DNA from: Azohydromonas sediminis
GTDB lineage: Bacteria; Pseudomonadota; Gammaproteobacteria; Burkholderiales; Burkholderiaceae_C
NCBI RefSeq assembly: GCF_003574675.1
Contig: NZ_QOAZ01000001.1
Span: forward strand, 1 to 64,000
Reading direction: 5' to 3'
Length of the DNA: 64,000 nucleotides
Part shown: one piece after another, positions 19,770 to 26,783 of the stretch
Layout: each line of letters starts with the position of its first letter
How positions within the stretch are numbered: position 1 is the first letter of the stretch
Notes under the pieces: generated by a model
The model's database searches: none
The model's input: only the letters and a program-made list of their open reading frames with translations
Told to the model about the DNA's origin: nothing
Position numbers and translations under genes: made by a program

Positions 19770-19814
19770 TGGTCGGGGTGGCGGGATTCGAACTCGCGAC
19801 CCCTTGCACCCCAT
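19770..19814. repeat. attL: 45-bp direct repeat, displaced tRNA-Pro 3' end
   Basis: Identical over 45 bases to 28,650-28,694; the match ends at 19,769 and 19,815. On the minus strand it is the tRNA-Pro from the anticodon loop to CCA, without a 5' half. It is therefore a tRNA remnant, not a tRNA gene. The integrase gene begins 175 bp inside. Confidence 0.93.
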
Positions 19815-19930
19815 CATTTTCGGGGCCCATATTTGGTGCGACTCTCAGCGACCCCCGCCTAATGCAATCAATGGGTTACGTTACACTAGGGACCGGAAGA
19901 AATCGGCAAGATGCAGTAGCACCGGCCGGT

Positions 19931-19955
19931 TTTTCCGAACGTGTTTCCGAACGTG
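19931..19955 (+). repeat. Left copy of the paired CCGAACG repeat (putative integrase arm site)
   Basis: Two tandem TTTCCGAACGTG units, together 25 bases identical to 28,569-28,593 near the other end, in the same orientation. The GCCGG before it is also shared. It lies 117 bp inside attL and just upstream of the integrase gene. Integrases of this family bind short arm repeats near both att cores, which makes that the likeliest role. Confidence 0.65.
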
Positions 19956-19989
19956 AAACGGCTCAAAGGTCGATTGCAAGGGGTCGCGC

Positions 19990-21375
19990 ATGGCTGAGAA
20001 TCTGCTCACTGACGCGCGGGTGCGCACGGCGACTCGTGAGAAGGACGGCGCCTATCTGAGCGACGGCGGCGGTCTTCGAATCCGGCTGCTCGCGCCGAGT
20101 ACGCGCAACCCGAAAGGCGCTCGGCTCGCCGAGTACCACTTCAAGGTCAAGGCCGCCGGCAAGTGGATCCATGGCGCGATCCACGTCGGCACGATCGGCG
20201 ACCCGTTCACCGACGCCGCCGGGAAGACCCGGCCCTTCACGCTGAGGGACGCGCGCGAGGCTCGCGACGCCGCCCGCGAGCTCGTCAGCAAGGGGATCGA
20301 CCCTCGCGAGGCTCGTCGGCTCGCTGAGGCCGAAGCGGCCGAAGAGCAGCGTCGCCGGCTGCTCGCGCTCGAAGGCCGGCGCACGGTCCGGCAAGCGTTC
20401 GAGAAGTGGAAAGAGCTCTACCTCGCCGGCAACCGCAAGGACAAAGGCGAGTTCGTGGAATCGCTCTTCGAGCGGCACGTCTTGCCGCGGCTCGGCGACA
20501 CGCCGCTCGAAGAGCTCACGCGGCAAGCCGTCACCGACACGCTCGACAAGATCACCGCGCAAGGTCTGGCGAGAACGGCGAACATGACGCTCTCGCTGCT
20601 GAGGCAGTTCGTTCGCTGGTGCGTGGCGCGCGACTGGCTTGACCGTGACCCGACGATGACGCTGTCGAAGCGGCTCGTCGGCGGCAAGGAAGCGCCGCGG
20701 CAACGCGTGCTGTCGGCGGTCGAAATCGTCAAGCTGCGCGACATGCTGCCGGCGTCGGGTCTGACGAAGCGGCTACAGCACGCGGTGTGGTTGCTGCTGG
20801 CGAGCGGGGTTCGCGTCGGCGAGCTCTCTCGCGCGAAGGCGAGCGACTTCTCGCTCAAGGCGAAGACGTGGCACATACCCGCCGAGACGACGAAGACCGG
20901 CAGGCCGCACAGCGTGTTCCTGAGCGACTTCGCTTTGAAGCACGTCGAGGCTCTTCTTGCGCTGCGCGGCACCTCGGCGTATCTGCTGCCGGGACGCAGC
21001 GACGACCCGAAGGACGATCGCCACGTAGACGAGAAGTTCATCTCGAAGTCGATCCACGACCGGCAGCGCGACAAGCCGCTCAAGGGTCGAGCGAAGGCGT
21101 CGAGCGCGCTCGTGCTGCCTCGCGGCCGGTGGACCCCGCACGACCTGCGCCGGACCATGGCAACGCGCATGCGCGAACTCGACGTGCCGAGCGACGTTGT
21201 AGAGCTTTGCCTCAACCACGTTCGACAAGGGATCGAAGGCGTCTACCAGACAAGCAAGCTCGTCGCGATGCAGCGCGACGCGTGGCAGCGTTGGGGCGCC
21301 GAGCTCGAACGGCTGATGACGCTCGACGCGACGAACGTCGTGGAACTGCACGCCGCCGAACGGGTGGCGGCATGA
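19990..21375 (+). CDS. int: Tyrosine-type site-specific integrase
   Basis: A 461-residue tyrosine recombinase of the P4/tRNA-targeting kind. The N-terminal DUF4102-like arm-binding domain (about 1-110, YLSDGGGLRIRLLA) is followed by a core-binding SAM-like domain (about 130-230) and the catalytic domain. The full catalytic set is visible: Arg275 (GVRVGEL), Lys302 (TTKTGRPH), His384 and Arg387 (TPHDLRRTM), His410 (LNHVRQG) and Tyr419 (GVYQTS). It lies next to attL, as expected for the enzyme that used tRNA-Pro. Its stop overlaps the following ATG. It appears functional. Confidence 0.95.
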   Translation: MAENLLTDARVRTATREKDGAYLSDGGGLRIRLLAPSTRNPKGARLAEYHFKVKAAGKWIHGAIHVGTIGDPFTDAAGKTRPFTLRDAREARDAARELVSKGIDPREARRLAEAEAAEEQRRRLLALEGRRTVRQAFEKWKELYLAGNRKDKGEFVESLFERHVLPRLGDTPLEELTRQAVTDTLDKITAQGLARTANMTLSLLRQFVRWCVARDWLDRDPTMTLSKRLVGGKEAPRQRVLSAVEIVKLRDMLPASGLTKRLQHAVWLLLASGVRVGELSRAKASDFSLKAKTWHIPAETTKTGRPHSVFLSDFALKHVEALLALRGTSAYLLPGRSDDPKDDRHVDEKFISKSIHDRQRDKPLKGRAKASSALVLPRGRWTPHDLRRTMATRMRELDVPSDVVELCLNHVRQGIEGVYQTSKLVAMQRDAWQRWGAELERLMTLDATNVVELHAAERVAA

Positions 21376-21881
21376 GCGAGCTCACGTTCGAGCAGCTGCA
21401 CGAGCGCATGGTCGCCGAGTGTGAGCGCCTCCGCGACGCGCAGGCGCAGCAAGCGCGGCACCATCGCGCTTTGCAGGCCAAGGCGAAAGCGCACGGCGAG
21501 CACGACATAGCGCTTAAGCTCGGCATGCTGGCGGCGAACCTTGAGCAGAGTGCAGCGCTGGCCGAGGCCGAGCGCCGCGACCGTATAGCTAGCTTCGAGC
21601 GCTGGCAGCGCGCCGAGAAGAACCGCGAGCGCGCCCGCAAGCCGCGGCCGGGACGGCGCACGCTGGCCGACAAGATCAGGACGATGTTCGCGCCGCTCAA
21701 GCGTGAAGGCGAGGCGTTCAAGCTCGTCTTGCGCGCGTGGGAGAGTGACCGCATAGGCTCGCTGCGGCTGAGCAAGCTCGACGGCGGCCGCTACCTCGTC
21801 ACCGACGAAGACGGCGACGACGGCGACCGCGGCGAGTACAAGCTCGGCACGCTTGAGAAGCTCTACAGCAAGGCTCGCTAA
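21372..21881 (+). CDS. Hypothetical element protein, coiled coil N-terminus
   Basis: A 169-residue protein I do not recognise. Residues 1-90 are rich in Glu, Arg, Gln and Ala with heptad spacing (FEQLHERMVAECERLRDAQ), suggesting a coiled coil. A basic stretch follows (RARKPRPGRRTLADKI) and then a small globular C-terminus with an acidic VTDEDGDDGDRGEY turn. The ATG overlaps the integrase stop by four bases, so it is made together with integrase. A helper in integration or regulation is possible but unproven. Confidence 0.7.
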   Translation: MSELTFEQLHERMVAECERLRDAQAQQARHHRALQAKAKAHGEHDIALKLGMLAANLEQSAALAEAERRDRIASFERWQRAEKNRERARKPRPGRRTLADKIRTMFAPLKREGEAFKLVLRAWESDRIGSLRLSKLDGGRYLVTDEDGDDGDRGEYKLGTLEKLYSKAR

Positions 21882-21888
21882 GAGTTTT

Positions 21889-21958
21889 TTACCGCTAGCG
21901 GTGGCTAGCGGTAACCGTGCTTCGACAGTGCTTCCCGTGCCGACGACACGCGTCGGCA
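21889..21958. promoter_or_regulatory. Palindrome-rich control region before alpA
   Basis: Two perfect inverted repeats stand in a 125-bp gap. The first is TTACCGCTAG-N6-CTAGCGGTAA (21,889-21,914), whose left half is itself the 12-bp palindrome ACCGCTAGCGGT. The second is TGCCGACG-N5-CGTCGGCA (21,938-21,958). A third, GGGACGC-N6-GCGTCCC, follows near 21,967-21,986. None has a T tail on the coding strand. They look like operators for an element-encoded DNA-binding protein, with AlpA the obvious candidate. Confidence 0.55.
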
Positions 21959-22006
21959 TGCTTAGCGGGACGCGGCGAGGCGTCCCACTTGCGAAGGGAC
22001 GCAGCA

Positions 22007-22222
22007 ATGCCGAAACGCACCGCACCGACGCCGCTGCCGGCGCCGGAACTCTTGACCGATCCCGAAGGCGCCGCACTTATCAACGTCGGCACGACTCGGT
22101 TTCAGCAGCTTCAGAAAGAAGACCCGACGTTTCCCAAGCCGATCTGGCTCGGGCCGCGTGGGAAGCGGCACGTCAAGAGCGAGCTCGTCGCGTGGGCGCT
22201 CTCGAAAAGGAGGGCGCAATGA
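22007..22222 (+). CDS. alpA: AlpA-type excisionase/transcription regulator
   Basis: A 71-residue MerR-like winged-helix protein. The recognisable pattern is PELLTDPEGAALINVGTTRF, then FPKPIWLGPRGKRHVK and SELVAWAL, the layout of AlpA proteins that control excision in P4-like and PICI elements. ATG at 22,007 is chosen because AAGGGA stands before it and the homologous region starts soon after. An earlier in-frame ATG would run through the palindromes. Its stop overlaps the next ATG by four bases. In PICIs AlpA activates the rightward operon; the same is inferred here. Confidence 0.82.
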   Translation: MPKRTAPTPLPAPELLTDPEGAALINVGTTRFQQLQKEDPTFPKPIWLGPRGKRHVKSELVAWALSKRRAQ

Positions 22223-22539
22223 AGCACGACGACGACCTCGTGAGGCGCCGCGAGGAGGCGCAGCGCAAGCGCGGCCGGATCGAGCCGCGCCAGGCTCGTC
22301 AGCTCGTCGTCTCGGAGGCCTGCGAGGCACAAGCGCGTCGCGTGGCTAGTGCACCTACCCTTTACAGGAAGATGCTCGAAAAGTCCTTCACCGGAGGACT
22401 TTCGCCGCGCCAGACGATCAAGGCGAAGTGCCTCGATTGCTCCAACTTTCAGCGCGACGAGGTCGCCAGCTGCCGCGCCGTCGCATGTCCGCTGTGGGCG
22501 CTTCGGCCTTACCAGGCGCAGACGGGAGGCCGGAAATGA
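22219..22539 (+). CDS. Small Cys4 protein of phage/satellite type
   Basis: A 106-residue basic protein with a C-terminal zinc-binding pattern: AKCLDCSNFQ, then SCRAVACPLWALRPY. Short proteins with the IKAKCLDCxG...CPLWxxR layout are frequent in phages and integrated elements, but I know no established function. The N-terminal half is highly charged (RRREEAQRKRGRIEPRQARQ). AAAGGAGGG forms a strong ribosome site. Both ends overlap neighbouring genes by four and four bases. Confidence 0.75.
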   Translation: MKHDDDLVRRREEAQRKRGRIEPRQARQLVVSEACEAQARRVASAPTLYRKMLEKSFTGGLSPRQTIKAKCLDCSNFQRDEVASCRAVACPLWALRPYQAQTGGRK

Positions 22540-22703
22540 CACGCAAGGACTGCGCTGCCCTACACCGGAAAAAACGAACCCCAACCGTGGCGGCGGTCGG
22601 GGTCAGGAGCGAAGGGCAAAGTGGATTTTGGGGCGATTGTACAGCGGGCGAACTTGCGCTGCGCCTGCGCGCGCTGCTCGACGCCGCGAGGAGCGCGCGA
22701 TGA
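22536..22703 (+). CDS. Small hypothetical ORF between Cys4 protein and primase
   Basis: A 55-codon frame, MTRKDCAALHRKKR at its start, ending in a short helical stretch (AGELALRLRALLDAARSAR). It overlaps the previous stop by four bases and its own stop overlaps the primase ATG, so it fits the translational chain exactly. No similarity recognised. It could simply serve to deliver ribosomes to the primase gene. Confidence 0.5.
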   Translation: MTRKDCAALHRKKRTPTVAAVGVRSEGQSGFWGDCTAGELALRLRALLDAARSAR

Positions 22704-24958
22704 ACGCCGCGGCAACGCTGCCCAGCACGGAGGTCGACCTGGCCTCGGCGCGGCGCTTCCTCGACCTTCTTGCCGGGAGTGAGGCCGTCACGTTCCAGTG
22801 CTTTGACGACCGCGGCGAGGACCGCACGCTGGCGCGCATCCTCCACGGCCACATCGAGGAGCACGCCGCCGCGCTGCGGCGCCTCAACGAGGCCGGCGCC
22901 GGCATTTTTTGGGTGCCGAACAGACTCGATGGCAGGGGGCGCAGGGCGCAAAACGTCGTCGGCATTCGCGCGGTGTTCTTGGACCTTGACGGCGCGCCGC
23001 TCGCGCCGGTCGCCGAGGCCCCTGCCCCGCCGCACGCGATCATCGAGTCGAGCCCCGGCCGATACCATGCCTATTGGCTCGTGGCCGACTGCAAACTGGA
23101 GCAGTTCGCCGGGTTGCAGAAGGCGCTGGCGATGAAGTTCGGGGGCGACCCCAGCGTGCACGACCTGCCGCGCTGCATGCGCTTGCCCGGGTTCGTGCAT
23201 CGCAAAGCCGCGCCGTTTGTTTCGCGACTGCTGCAAGCAAACCCCGCCCCACCTTTTGCGGCTGTCGATTTGGTGCGGCGCCTGGGCCTGCCGGAGTGTC
23301 GCGCCGAGCCGCAGGGGGCGCGCGCAGCAAGCGCCGGCGGGCTCGTGCCTGCCGGGGGGCGCAATCGCGCGCTGGCAAGTCTCGGCGGCGGGCTGCGGCG
23401 GCTGGGGCTGTCGGCGCACGCCATCGACGCCGCTCTGCAACGAGTCAACAACGAATGCTGCACGCCGCCGCTCGCGCCCGAAGAGGTTTCGCGCGTGGCC
23501 TGCAGCGTCGCCAGGTATCCGGCGGGCGAGCCCCCGGCCGCGCCGGCGGACGAGGCGCAGCCGGTCGATATTTTCCGCACGGTCACTGCGCCAGCCCTCG
23601 ACCCCGGCGACTTCCCGGCGCTGCTGCAAGACCTGGCGGTTCCGCTCGCGAAGGCCGCGGGTCACGACGTTGGCGCGTATCTCATGGCATCGCTCGTCGC
23701 CGGCGCTGCGGCGACGAGCGACGCGCTGCGGCTGATGATCGACCCGGACACGTCGTGGTTCGAGTCGGCGCGCTTGTGGGTGCTGCTGCTCGGCGCACCC
23801 GGCACCGCGAAGACGCCGGCTATCCGCGCCGGCATGGCGCCGCTGTTCGAGCTGCACCGCCAGCTAGTCGAGCGTCACGAGGCCACGCTCGCTGCGCTGG
23901 GCGAAGACGAGCCGAAGCCGCCGCGACCGGCAATCTTCACGACCGACCCGACCGTCGAAGCGCTGAGCGACGTTCTCGTCGCGAACCCGCGCGGCGTCAT
24001 TGCGGTCTTCGAAGAGCTCGACTCGTGGCTCGGCTCGCACGATGCGTATCGCAACGGCGGCGGCTCGAAGGACCGCGGGGAGTGGCTGAGGCTCTTCGAC
24101 GGCGGTCCTCACCAAGTGGACCGTGTGAAGCGTGGCAGCGTCTTCGTTCAAAACTGGGGCGTTTCGATCGTCGGGGCGACGACGCCGGCGGGGCTGAAGC
24201 GGCACGCGAAAGCTCTACCCCCGGACGGTCTGATTCAGCGCTTCCTGCCGGTGCTGGTGCGTCCCATGGGCACGCCTACAGCGACCCCCGGCGAGCGCGA
24301 GTGCATCGAGCCGTGCCGGCGCCGGCTCGCCGAGCGCATGGTCGAGCTCTTTCACGCGCCGACCGGCGTCGTCCGGCTCGCACCCGACGCGGCACGCATG
24401 TTCGCCGAGCGCCGGAATCAGCTGCGCGCCGAGGTCGAGGCGGCCGCAGCGTTCTCGGAACCCTTCGCCGGTCACGTCGCGAAGCACGCCGGTCTGATCG
24501 CGCGCGTCGCGCTCACCATGCACGCGATCACGCACGGCGCCGCGGCGCACGAGACGTTGCTCGACGCCGAGACCATGCGCGGCGCGATAGCTCTCGTGCG
24601 CAAGCTGACGCGGCACGCGCTCGCGATGTTCGACTTGCTCGGCGGCGGCGACGACGGCGCTCTCGCCGTGGCTCGTGCCGCGGCACGGTCGATCGTCGCC
24701 GGTGCGTTGACCGAGATCAAGAGGAGCGACCTGATCCGCACGTGCAGCCAGTTCCGCGGCGCGCCCGACGCGGTGAAGGAAGCGGCGTTGCGCTTCCTCG
24801 TTGACGCCGCATGGCTCACGCCGCTCGACGGCTCGCGCCAGTACGCCGGCCGCGCGACCGGCTACGTCGTGCATCCGGCCGTCCACGTCAAGTTCGCAGC
24901 CGAAGGCGAGGAGCTCAAGGCTAGGCGCGCGGTAGTTCGCGAACTGCTCGCCGGGTGA
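22700..24958 (+). CDS. Primase/ATPase replication protein (AEP primase, PriCT, DUF3987-like)
   Basis: A 752-residue replication protein. An archaeo-eukaryotic (RepB-like) primase domain occupies about 30-210: metal aspartates 95 and 97 in VFLDLDG, His123 in SSPGRYHAYWL, and PRCMRLPGF. A PriCT-type segment follows near 215-285 (GGRNRALASLGGGLRRLG). The C-terminal half is a DUF3987-like P-loop ATPase with Walker A GAPGTAKT at about 364-371 and a Walker B-like VFEELDSW. A helicase role is likely. This is the pri-rep type of satellite elements. GAGGAG precedes the ATG. The stop codon touches an origin-like inverted repeat. Confidence 0.85.
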   Translation: MNAAATLPSTEVDLASARRFLDLLAGSEAVTFQCFDDRGEDRTLARILHGHIEEHAAALRRLNEAGAGIFWVPNRLDGRGRRAQNVVGIRAVFLDLDGAPLAPVAEAPAPPHAIIESSPGRYHAYWLVADCKLEQFAGLQKALAMKFGGDPSVHDLPRCMRLPGFVHRKAAPFVSRLLQANPAPPFAAVDLVRRLGLPECRAEPQGARAASAGGLVPAGGRNRALASLGGGLRRLGLSAHAIDAALQRVNNECCTPPLAPEEVSRVACSVARYPAGEPPAAPADEAQPVDIFRTVTAPALDPGDFPALLQDLAVPLAKAAGHDVGAYLMASLVAGAAATSDALRLMIDPDTSWFESARLWVLLLGAPGTAKTPAIRAGMAPLFELHRQLVERHEATLAALGEDEPKPPRPAIFTTDPTVEALSDVLVANPRGVIAVFEELDSWLGSHDAYRNGGGSKDRGEWLRLFDGGPHQVDRVKRGSVFVQNWGVSIVGATTPAGLKRHAKALPPDGLIQRFLPVLVRPMGTPTATPGERECIEPCRRRLAERMVELFHAPTGVVRLAPDAARMFAERRNQLRAEVEAAAAFSEPFAGHVAKHAGLIARVALTMHAITHGAAAHETLLDAETMRGAIALVRKLTRHALAMFDLLGGGDDGALAVARAAARSIVAGALTEIKRSDLIRTCSQFRGAPDAVKEAALRFLVDAAWLTPLDGSRQYAGRATGYVVHPAVHVKFAAEGEELKARRAVVRELLAG

Positions 24959-25079
24959 TTGGTGCAAATTGTTACCTTGCGCGCGCGTACATAGAGGGGC
25001 ATCTGACCCTTTTCTTTCTCATGACATGTTCTCTACCCGCCTTGATCTACGCACGCGCAAGGTACCGATTTGCACCAAT
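24958..25079. other. Candidate replication origin: 32-bp inverted repeat around AT-richer DNA
   Basis: The arms 24,958-24,989 and 25,048-25,079 are inverted copies matching at 29 of 32 positions, sharing ATTGGTGCAAAT, TACCTTGCGCG and GCGTA. The 58-bp spacer is pyrimidine-rich and clearly more AT-rich than the surroundings (CTTTTCTTTCTCATGACATG). It directly follows the primase gene, where PICI-type elements place their origin. The left arm overlaps the primase stop. A terminator or recombination site is less likely because there is no U tail and the arms are long. Confidence 0.6.
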
Positions 25080-25212
25080 TCGCCGTCAGCGCGTCGTGCT
25101 CGCCTCCGAGCCCGTCGAGTCGGCGGGGAGGGGTCGTGATAGCCGGAGTGACGGGCGGCGGGATAGCCGGCGCGATGGCCGGCGTGATGGGCGGTGTGGA
25201 ATGGAGGAATCG
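25080..25212. other. Gene-free stretch with imperfect short direct repeats
   Basis: Between the origin-like repeat and the next start, 25,137-25,197 contains several imperfect copies of GATAGCCGG/GATGGCCGG units. A frame is open through it, but it would encode only a repetitive Arg/Asp/Gly string and lacks a ribosome site, so I leave it non-coding. It may be part of the origin. Confidence 0.4.
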
Positions 25213-25599
25213 ATGAAGTACAGCGGTCTGTGGTCCGAAGCCGAGCTTGCGTGTTTGAGCTACCTGGGCTGGCTCGGCGCGTTGGACGCGAGGGCGCTTG
25301 CGTTGGCGGCCAAGATGCCGCTCGGCGAGACGCTGGCCGCGCTGCGCAGGCTGCAGGTGGGCGGGTTCGTTTCCAGCCTCGGCGGTGCTTGGTGCGTCAC
25401 CGGCCGTGCGCTTCGTGCCGTCGAGGATGCCGCTGCAAGCCCTCAAAACGGGCTCACAGGCGACGATCACGAAGTGGTGGCTACCAGCGTAGCTACCTGC
25501 CCTCAAAGCGCGCCTGAGGGCGGTCTTGGTGGTCTGCGAGTTGCGGGTCCTTCTGCGCCTTTGGAAATGCGGGTAGTTGCGGCCCCCGACCCTCGCTAG
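25213..25599 (+). CDS. Hypothetical protein with winged-helix-like N-terminus
   Basis: A 128-residue protein. GGAGG five bases before the ATG at 25,213 fixes the start. Residues 1-75 look like a small helix-turn-helix domain (SEAELACLSYLGWLGALDAR, then LGETLAALRRLQVGGFVSSL and GAWCVTGRAL). That resembles MarR/winged-helix proteins but has no clear family. The C-terminal 50 residues are low-complexity. As the first gene after the putative origin it could regulate the packaging module. Function not assigned. Confidence 0.65.
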   Translation: MKYSGLWSEAELACLSYLGWLGALDARALALAAKMPLGETLAALRRLQVGGFVSSLGGAWCVTGRALRAVEDAAASPQNGLTGDDHEVVATSVATCPQSAPEGGLGGLRVAGPSAPLEMRVVAAPDPR

Positions 25600-25654
25600 T
25601 GGGTCACCGTACCGCAACGGATACCCGCCACCGTACCGGCAAAGGAAAGCAAAG

Positions 25655-26173
25655 ATGACGCAGCAAGAGCTGGCCAAGGCCCTGGGGATTTCGCAGTCGT
25701 CGGTCGCGCGGCTGGTGGCGGCGGGCATGCCGGCCGACGACGTTTTTGCTGCTGCCGCGTGGCGCGCGGCGCACACGCAACGTCTGCGCCCGATCACCGT
25801 TGCTGCTGCGCCCGCGCCCGCTGCGCCCGCGGCAGCGCAAGGGGAGACCGCGTCGGACCTGACGCGCGCCCTGCTCGAGGCGCGGCTGCAGCGCGAACGC
25901 GCCGAGGCGGCGAAGGCCGAGTTGGCGGCCTCGAGGCTCTCGGGCGAGTTGGTGCGCGTCGAAGACATGCGCCGCGCGATCGGCCGCAGGCTGGTGGCCG
26001 CGCGCGAGGTGCTGCGCAGCGTCGGATCGCGCGTCGGCCCGCTGCTGGCGGGACTCGACCCGGCCAGCGCCGCCGCCGCGCTCGACGCCGAGATGGCCCG
26101 CGTCGAGGGCGAGCTGCGCGCCCTCGCGGACGACCTCCAGCACCACGACCACCACCACGAAGGGGTGCGATGA
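25655..26173 (+). CDS. Nu1-like phage terminase small subunit
   Basis: A 172-residue protein. The first 25 residues (MTQQELAKALGISQSSVARL) form a helix-turn-helix ending in VAAGMP, the arrangement found in lambda Nu1 and other small terminases. A Pro/Ala linker follows, then a helical region (RLQRERAEAAKAELAASRLS, VEDMRRAIGRRLVAAREVLR) resembling the Nu1 multimerisation part. The start is set by AAAGGAAAG. Small terminases choose which DNA is packaged. A satellite carrying its own can redirect a helper phage's large terminase. No large subunit gene is present. The assignment rests on pattern, not a search. Confidence 0.7.
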   Translation: MTQQELAKALGISQSSVARLVAAGMPADDVFAAAAWRAAHTQRLRPITVAAAPAPAAPAAAQGETASDLTRALLEARLQRERAEAAKAELAASRLSGELVRVEDMRRAIGRRLVAAREVLRSVGSRVGPLLAGLDPASAAAALDAEMARVEGELRALADDLQHHDHHHEGVR

Positions 26174-26418
26174 GCACCGACGCCCCCGACGCCCCCGACG
26201 CCGCCGCCATCGTCGCCGCAGCGTGGTGGTCTGAGCTGCACCCCGACGAGTGCGTGCGCGACGCCCGTCGGGCCGTGCTCGACGCGCGCGAGGCACACCG
26301 CCGCGCGCAGGCCGCGCTCGCGGTGGCAGAGGCGGCGCTGCGCGCTGCCGAGGCCGCCTTCAAAGCCCAACAGCGCCTCGAGGCCGCGCGGGCGCAGAGC
26401 AACCGGCAGGACCGCTGA
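26170..26418 (+). CDS. Small Ala-rich coiled-coil protein
   Basis: An 82-residue protein. An acidic N-terminus (STDAPDAPDAAAIVAAAWWS) precedes a long Ala/Arg/Glu helix (REAHRRAQAALAVAEAALRA through RLEAARAQSN). It overlaps the small terminase by four bases and the next gene by one. Position before a capsid gene and helical build would suit a scaffold or head accessory protein, but that is speculation. Confidence 0.6.
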   Translation: MSTDAPDAPDAAAIVAAAWWSELHPDECVRDARRAVLDAREAHRRAQAALAVAEAALRAAEAAFKAQQRLEAARAQSNRQDR

Positions 26419-26783
26419 TGTACAGCCTCGCCGAACTCGAGCCGCTGCTGCGACGCGTCGTGCGCGAAGAACTGCAACGCGCGATGTGCCGCGGCTCGCT
26501 TACGCCTGCGCAGCGCATGGTGTTCGACGCCGTGGCGCAGATGTTCGCCCCCGGCGAGACCTTCACCGCTGGCGACGCAATAAGCGCGGCCCGCTTCGAC
26601 CCCGATGCGCGCCAGAGCCTCCAGCAGGCCGTCGACTGCGACGCTCAGCGGCTGGGCATCGTACTCGGCCAACTTGCCGATGCGGGCGCGCAGATCTCGG
26701 ACATGCGCCTGGTGCGCTTGCCGAAGGAAGCCGGCGCGCGCCGGTGGATGTTCGAGGCGCTCGAGGGGGCTGAGTCCCTTTGA
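26418..26783 (+). CDS. Hypothetical protein upstream of the capsid gene
   Basis: A 121-residue protein not recognised. The N-terminus is helical (LAELEPLLRRVVREELQRAM). The middle (GETFTAGDAISAARFDPDAR, LGIVLGQLADAGAQISDMRL) could be a small winged-helix fold. Its ATG shares one base with the previous stop and its stop overlaps the TTG proposed for the capsid gene, so it is firmly part of the translational chain. Confidence 0.6.
   Translation: MYSLAELEPLLRRVVREELQRAMCRGSLTPAQRMVFDAVAQMFAPGETFTAGDAISAARFDPDARQSLQQAVDCDAQRLGIVLGQLADAGAQISDMRLVRLPKEAGARRWMFEALEGAESL

Noticed and set aside
19770-19814. A second tRNA-Pro gene
   Set aside because: Only the 3' half is present. There is no D arm or 5' acceptor strand, so it is the displaced end left by integration.
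24955-25212. Coding sequence upstream of 25,213 in the same frame
   Set aside because: It would translate the inverted repeat and a repetitive Arg/Asp string, and the only good ribosome site is at 25,213.
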